The notes under the pieces were generated by a model that worked only from the letters and a program-made list of their open reading frames with translations, was not told the DNA's origin and ran no database searches. This document shows positions 60,847-64,000 of a stretch of 64,000 bases of DNA, piece by piece. How positions within the stretch are numbered: position 1 is the first letter of the stretch; each line of letters opens with the position of its first letter. Source of the stretch: Planctomycetales bacterium (GTDB lineage Bacteria > Planctomycetota > Planctomycetia > Pirellulales > Pirellulaceae); contig JAGQPF010000087.1 of NCBI GenBank assembly GCA_020426845.1, positions 1 through 64,000 of the forward strand, read 5' to 3'. The translations under genes and the position numbers were made by a program.

Positions 60847-62487
60847 CTACCAAAAGGTGTGGAAGACCACGACGCAACAAACCACCATCAGGGCGGCTGC
60901 CGCGAAGGCAGGAAGTTTGAGCCAAAGCGGGTGGGGCTCGTGAGCAAAAGGATGCTCGCGGAGGGGCGGCAGCTCCTCGCGGCTGCGGCTGAGCCACCCC
61001 TCTTCTTGCAGAGGTTTTTCGAGCGTGTCGGCGCGGCCCATGAACAAGGTGACCACGCCCATTGTGGCGCCGGTGACCAGCAGCGACCAAACCAGCGAGG
61101 GCCAACGCTCGCTAAGCCAGTGCGGCATCCACGTTAGATCGACAAACTCACGGTCGACCAACGCCACAAACCCATACGCCGAGCCGATGATCAAGGCCAG
61201 CAGTCCGCTGGCCCGCGAGGCGGAGGTTGCCACGCCGAGCACGTAGACCGTAAACAACGGAGTGACCAACACTGGCACCAGGGTGGTGAACGCCTTCAGC
61301 ATGTTCTCCTGCTTCAAAATCAGTGGCAGGTAGAGAAAGCCCAAGGCCAGCACGCCCACCGACGCGAAGCGCCCGACCAGCACGTAATGGCTGTCTTTGC
61401 GGTCCTTCACGAAGAATCTTGCGTAGATGTCCCGCGTGAAGATGGCCGACAGCGCCGAGCCCATCGAGTCGAAGGTGCTGATGCCGGCGGCGACTACGCC
61501 GGCGACGACCAAGCCCTTCAAGCCGATTCCGAGATACTGATTGGCCAGCAACGGATAGAGATGATCCGCCTCGGCCAGCTCCGCATATTGCGGCAAGGAG
61601 CGCCCCAGCACGCCGAGCACGGCGCAGGCGATCATGATCGGCAGGCTGGCTGCGACGCCGAACGTGGCTGCCAGTTTCATGTCCCAAAGCGAGCGGGCGC
61701 CCATCAACCGCATCGTCTGCGTGTGGTTGACGGTCCAGTAGCCGCTGCCGAGGATTGTCCAGCCGAACACGATGACGTACGGCGACAGCATCCCGGACTT
61801 GCCGCGATATTCGCCGATGTGCATCAGCGATCCGCGGCCCGAGGCCTCGAGCGACGCGCTCATGCCGCTCCAGCCGCCAGCGGCGTGGTAGACGGCCGCG
61901 AAGATCACCGCCCCGCCGATCATCATCACGATGCCTTGCAGCGCGTCGGTGAACACCACCGACTTGAGGCCGCCGAATGCCGTGTAGGAGCCGGAGAACA
62001 GCACGGCGAGCACGACGATGCCCCACGCGGCGGCGTCGTCGATGCCGGCCAGCTTGGTCAGCAGCACATGCATGGACACCAGGATCAGCCCCAGCATGCT
62101 GCTGCGATACTGCAACTGAATGACGGCGCCGATCAGCCGCACGTAGGGATCAAACCGCGCCTCGAGAAACTCGGCGTTGGTGTAGAACCCGCGACGGTAA
62201 ATGGCGGGCACGACCAGGAACGAGGCGAGAATGCCGCCCAGCGCGCTGCCGATTGCGTAGACCGAGATGATGTGCAGCCCCTCGTTGTAGGTGCTGCCCG
62301 CGACGGCCACGATGTCGGCGTTGTCGACGTTCGTCGCGAACATCGACATGCCGATCGCCCACCACGGCAGTGCGCGGTTGCCGAGAAACCACTCGCTGCT
62401 GGTTTGTTTGGCGCGCGCCATCAAGAGGCCGACTGCGATGACGGCGCCGTTCAGTGTCACGACGATCAGCCAATCAACCCAATGCAT
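60847..62487 (-). CDS. Sodium:solute symporter family transporter
   Basis: A 546-residue membrane protein of the SSS family with about 13 helices. It starts MHWVDWLIVVTLNGAVIAVGLLMARAKQTSSEWFLGNR, followed by WWAIGMSMFATNVDNADIVAVAGSTYNEGL, a typical SSS helix 2 with unwound sodium-site residues, and FGGLKSVVFTDALQGIVMMIGG, the family signature region. It is probably a Na+-driven importer of a sugar, amino acid or carboxylate. It is upstream of the kinase on the same strand after 278 bases, and downstream of a creatininase-family gene by 56 bases, with which it may be co-transcribed. Confidence 0.9.
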   Translation of the reverse strand: MHWVDWLIVVTLNGAVIAVGLLMARAKQTSSEWFLGNRALPWWAIGMSMFATNVDNADIVAVAGSTYNEGLHIISVYAIGSALGGILASFLVVPAIYRRGFYTNAEFLEARFDPYVRLIGAVIQLQYRSSMLGLILVSMHVLLTKLAGIDDAAAWGIVVLAVLFSGSYTAFGGLKSVVFTDALQGIVMMIGGAVIFAAVYHAAGGWSGMSASLEASGRGSLMHIGEYRGKSGMLSPYVIVFGWTILGSGYWTVNHTQTMRLMGARSLWDMKLAATFGVAASLPIMIACAVLGVLGRSLPQYAELAEADHLYPLLANQYLGIGLKGLVVAGVVAAGISTFDSMGSALSAIFTRDIYARFFVKDRKDSHYVLVGRFASVGVLALGFLYLPLILKQENMLKAFTTLVPVLVTPLFTVYVLGVATSASRASGLLALIIGSAYGFVALVDREFVDLTWMPHWLSERWPSLVWSLLVTGATMGVVTLFMGRADTLEKPLQEEGWLSRSREELPPLREHPFAHEPHPLWLKLPAFAAAALMVVCCVVVFHTFW

Positions 62488-62543
62488 GGCGTCGCTCGTA
62501 GTCCATCGTTACCTCGGTCTTGCTTCTTCCCGGCCTTTGCTTC

Positions 62544-63422
62544 CTACTCGTCGAGCGGTTGCTGACCCCAGGGAATCGGCATGGTTGGAGGCGTGCGATG
62601 CCGGTCGCGACGTTGGTCCTTGGGACGCTCCTTGAACCATTCGACGTAGGTCACCAACTGCCGGACCGCTTCCTCATACACTTGGCGCCCCTTTTCGACA
62701 GTCGCCAGCTCGGCTTCGCCCAATACGCCGCTCTCGCTGTAACTGCTGGTCCAGGAGACGACCGTGGCGGGTCCCTGTTCGTAGAGATCGACGTATTGGA
62801 ACGGGCTGCACTCCTCGTTGAAGCTGATCACATCGCTCTTGATCTTGTCCTTGCGGACGTCCTCTTCCGCGAGATAGAGGTACAGCGACGTCTCCAATTC
62901 GCCCGCGTGGGCGCAGCCGCCGGGGAATTTGCTTTCGCGCCACCGCGGCATGAACTCCTTGTCGACTCGCAGCAGATGCCACCAGGGGCAGAGCACGCAC
63001 TCGGCGTCGGTCTCGAGGTTGGCGCGTCGAGCGACCAGATCCAGATTGGGAACGTTGGATCCGTGGCCGTTGAGCAACACGATCTTCTTGAAGCCGTGGT
63101 ACGCGAGCGACTTGGCGACGTCGAGCACCATGTTCATGAAATGGGTGTAATGGCAGTTGATCGTGCCCGGGAAGTCCATCACGTGTCCGGTGTAGCCGTA
63201 GCTGACGATCGGCAGCACTTTCATCTTGTCGGGGATTCGCTGTCCGGCGCCGTTGGCAATGCCGGTGGGCAGCACCATGTCGACGTCCAACGGCAAGTGC
63301 GGCCCGTGTTGCTCGACGGCGCCGCAGGGGACAATGCACACTTGGCCCATCTCGACTGCGTCGTTGATCTCGGGCCACGTCAGCTTTTCGTACCGATACT
63401 CGGTTTCCGCGCGGCTGGACAT
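62544..63422 (-). CDS. Creatininase-family amidohydrolase
   Basis: A 292-residue protein of the creatininase family, metal-dependent amidohydrolases with a binuclear site. Motifs are VPCGAVEQHGPHLPLDVDMVL (metal ligands Glu, His, Asp) near 33-50, the LLNGHGSNVPN loop near 120-130 and GGCAHAGELETSLYLYL near 168-185. A Pro-rich tail ends the protein. The substrate could be creatinine, a formamide or a cyclic amide. It sits between an SSS transporter gene and a SelA-like PLP enzyme gene, all minus strand, suggesting uptake and breakdown of a small amine- or amide-containing compound. Confidence 0.9.
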   Translation of the reverse strand: MSSRAETEYRYEKLTWPEINDAVEMGQVCIVPCGAVEQHGPHLPLDVDMVLPTGIANGAGQRIPDKMKVLPIVSYGYTGHVMDFPGTINCHYTHFMNMVLDVAKSLAYHGFKKIVLLNGHGSNVPNLDLVARRANLETDAECVLCPWWHLLRVDKEFMPRWRESKFPGGCAHAGELETSLYLYLAEEDVRKDKIKSDVISFNEECSPFQYVDLYEQGPATVVSWTSSYSESGVLGEAELATVEKGRQVYEEAVRQLVTYVEWFKERPKDQRRDRHRTPPTMPIPWGQQPLDE

Positions 63423-63486
63423 GATTGGCTCTCGGTGGGTGGTCTCGGCGACGGGAGAGTCCCGGCGCTGGGCGACATTCTAATCG

Positions 63487-64000
63487 TCACTGCAGCACGG
63501 TCGCCAGCCGCTGGGCGATCAGCTCGGCGTGCCCTTCGCGGAGGCACAGCGGGTGGAGAACCAAACGCCCGTCATGCAGCTCGCCGTGGCCGACGTGAAT
63601 CGGCGGGGAGCCCTCCCGCAGCAGACGGCACACCTCCATCGCGGTCCGCGGCGCGGCGGCGCCGAGCGTCACTCGCAGCAGCGGCGGGACCTCCGCATGA
63701 GTGTCAACAATCTGACACTCGACCGGCAGTCCCGCGAGTCGCTCGGCGATCAGCTCGAGCCGTGAGCGCATAAGCGGCAGCTCTTCGTCGTACTTACCGG
63801 CGGCGAACAGATTCAACGCGGTGACCAACCCCACGATCTCCTCCTTGGCCACCTTCATCGCGCGGCCAATCCCGTGTCGTGGAATGCTGCGCAGTTGAGC
63901 GAGTTCGCGCCACTCGAGCGGAGGCGACCAGAGCTCGGGGTGGTCGTCCATGTCCAGCATTTGCACGGCTGCCGACGCGACCAGCGCTGCGCGACCGCAG
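63487..64000 (-). CDS. SelA-like PLP-dependent enzyme, C-terminal part (runs off window)
   Basis: The minus-strand frame is open to the end of the window, so at least 170 C-terminal residues are present and the start lies beyond 64000. The visible region reads CGRAALVASAAVQMLDMDD near the window edge and continues to RSIPRHGIGRAMKVAKEEIVGLVTALNLF. This is a hallmark of the SelA-like/D-glucosaminate-6-phosphate ammonia-lyase-like fold-type I family. The PLP lysine and N-terminal half are outside the window. It probably is not true selenocysteine synthase, given the creatininase and transporter neighbours. It is 64 bases upstream of the creatininase gene. Confidence 0.8.
   Translation of the reverse strand, partial: CGRAALVASAAVQMLDMDDHPELWSPPLEWRELAQLRSIPRHGIGRAMKVAKEEIVGLVTALNLFAAGKYDEELPLMRSRLELIAERLAGLPVECQIVDTHAEVPPLLRVTLGAAAPRTAMEVCRLLREGSPPIHVGHGELHDGRLVLHPLCLREGHAELIAQRLATVLQ

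Noticed and set aside
61387-62565. Plus-strand open frame of 392 codons
   Set aside because: Antisense to the sodium:solute symporter and extremely rich in His, Asp, Gly and Gln, typical of a shadow frame.

Overview
The window looks like a piece of a GC-rich chromosome from a planctomycete, most likely of the Pirellulales type. The diagnostic content is two DUF1549/DUF1553 cytochrome-like proteins each followed by a DUF1501 protein, a DUF1559 pseudopilin, a formylglycine sulfatase, a DUF1080 protein, a creatininase-family protein, and large Ser/Thr kinases with WD40 or TPR-like partners. About 41 protein genes are supported. No rRNA, tRNA, CRISPR array, IS element or phage module was seen.

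Layout. 0.1-2.0 kb (+): ECF sigma factor, small membrane protein, signal peptidase I. 2.1-12.9 kb (-): a tight run of DUF1549/1553, DUF1501, aminopeptidase N and a 1223-residue HTH-kinase-TIR-NTPase protein. 13.0-13.6 kb: repeat island. 13.6-16.3 kb (-): omega-amidase, aminotransferase and an exported Cys-rich protein. 16.6-17.8 kb (+): SPFH protein and a ribbon-helix-helix protein. 18.0-22.7 kb (-): phosphate-selective-type porin with terminator and candidate Pho box, DUF1080 protein, sulfatase. 23.2-24.0 kb (+): HugZ-like protein. 24.2-28.9 kb (-): a second DUF1549/1553-DUF1501 pair translationally coupled to a WD40 protein. 28.9-29.6 kb: second repeat island.

29.6-39.2 kb is a heavy-metal (Cu/Ag-type) efflux island: exported peroxiredoxin, CusA, CusB with three metal-binding modules, a YHS-type lipoprotein, a Cys-rich exported protein and a divergent TolC-like lipoprotein. 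39.1-48.2 kb (-) holds a sugar dehydrogenase/cytochrome c fusion and a gene set made of a MauE-DUF1573 fusion, a 10-Cys mini-protein, an unknown secreted protein, a GT-C glycosyltransferase with an N-terminal lectin-like domain, a pseudopilin, and a stand-alone copy of that lectin-like domain. 48.2-50.9 kb: a GT39-like and a GT2 glycosyltransferase. 51.9-57.4 kb: cation antiporter-EIIA fusion, FHA-GGDEF protein, TonB-dependent receptor. 57.7-64 kb (-): Ser/Thr kinase, sodium:solute symporter, creatininase-family protein and the 3' part of a SelA-like PLP enzyme running off the end.

The two most unusual things are (i) a dispersed palindromic element of about 45 bp that sits in frame inside at least three, probably four, protein genes, resembling in behaviour the Rickettsia palindromic elements, and (ii) the HTH-kinase-TIR-NTPase fusion, an architecture resembling immune or cell-death signalling proteins. 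Several other small-repeat families (double-hairpin units, a 21-bp minisatellite, a perfect 25-bp inverted pair, CGCAAAGAC-type repeats) fill most of the larger intergenic gaps.
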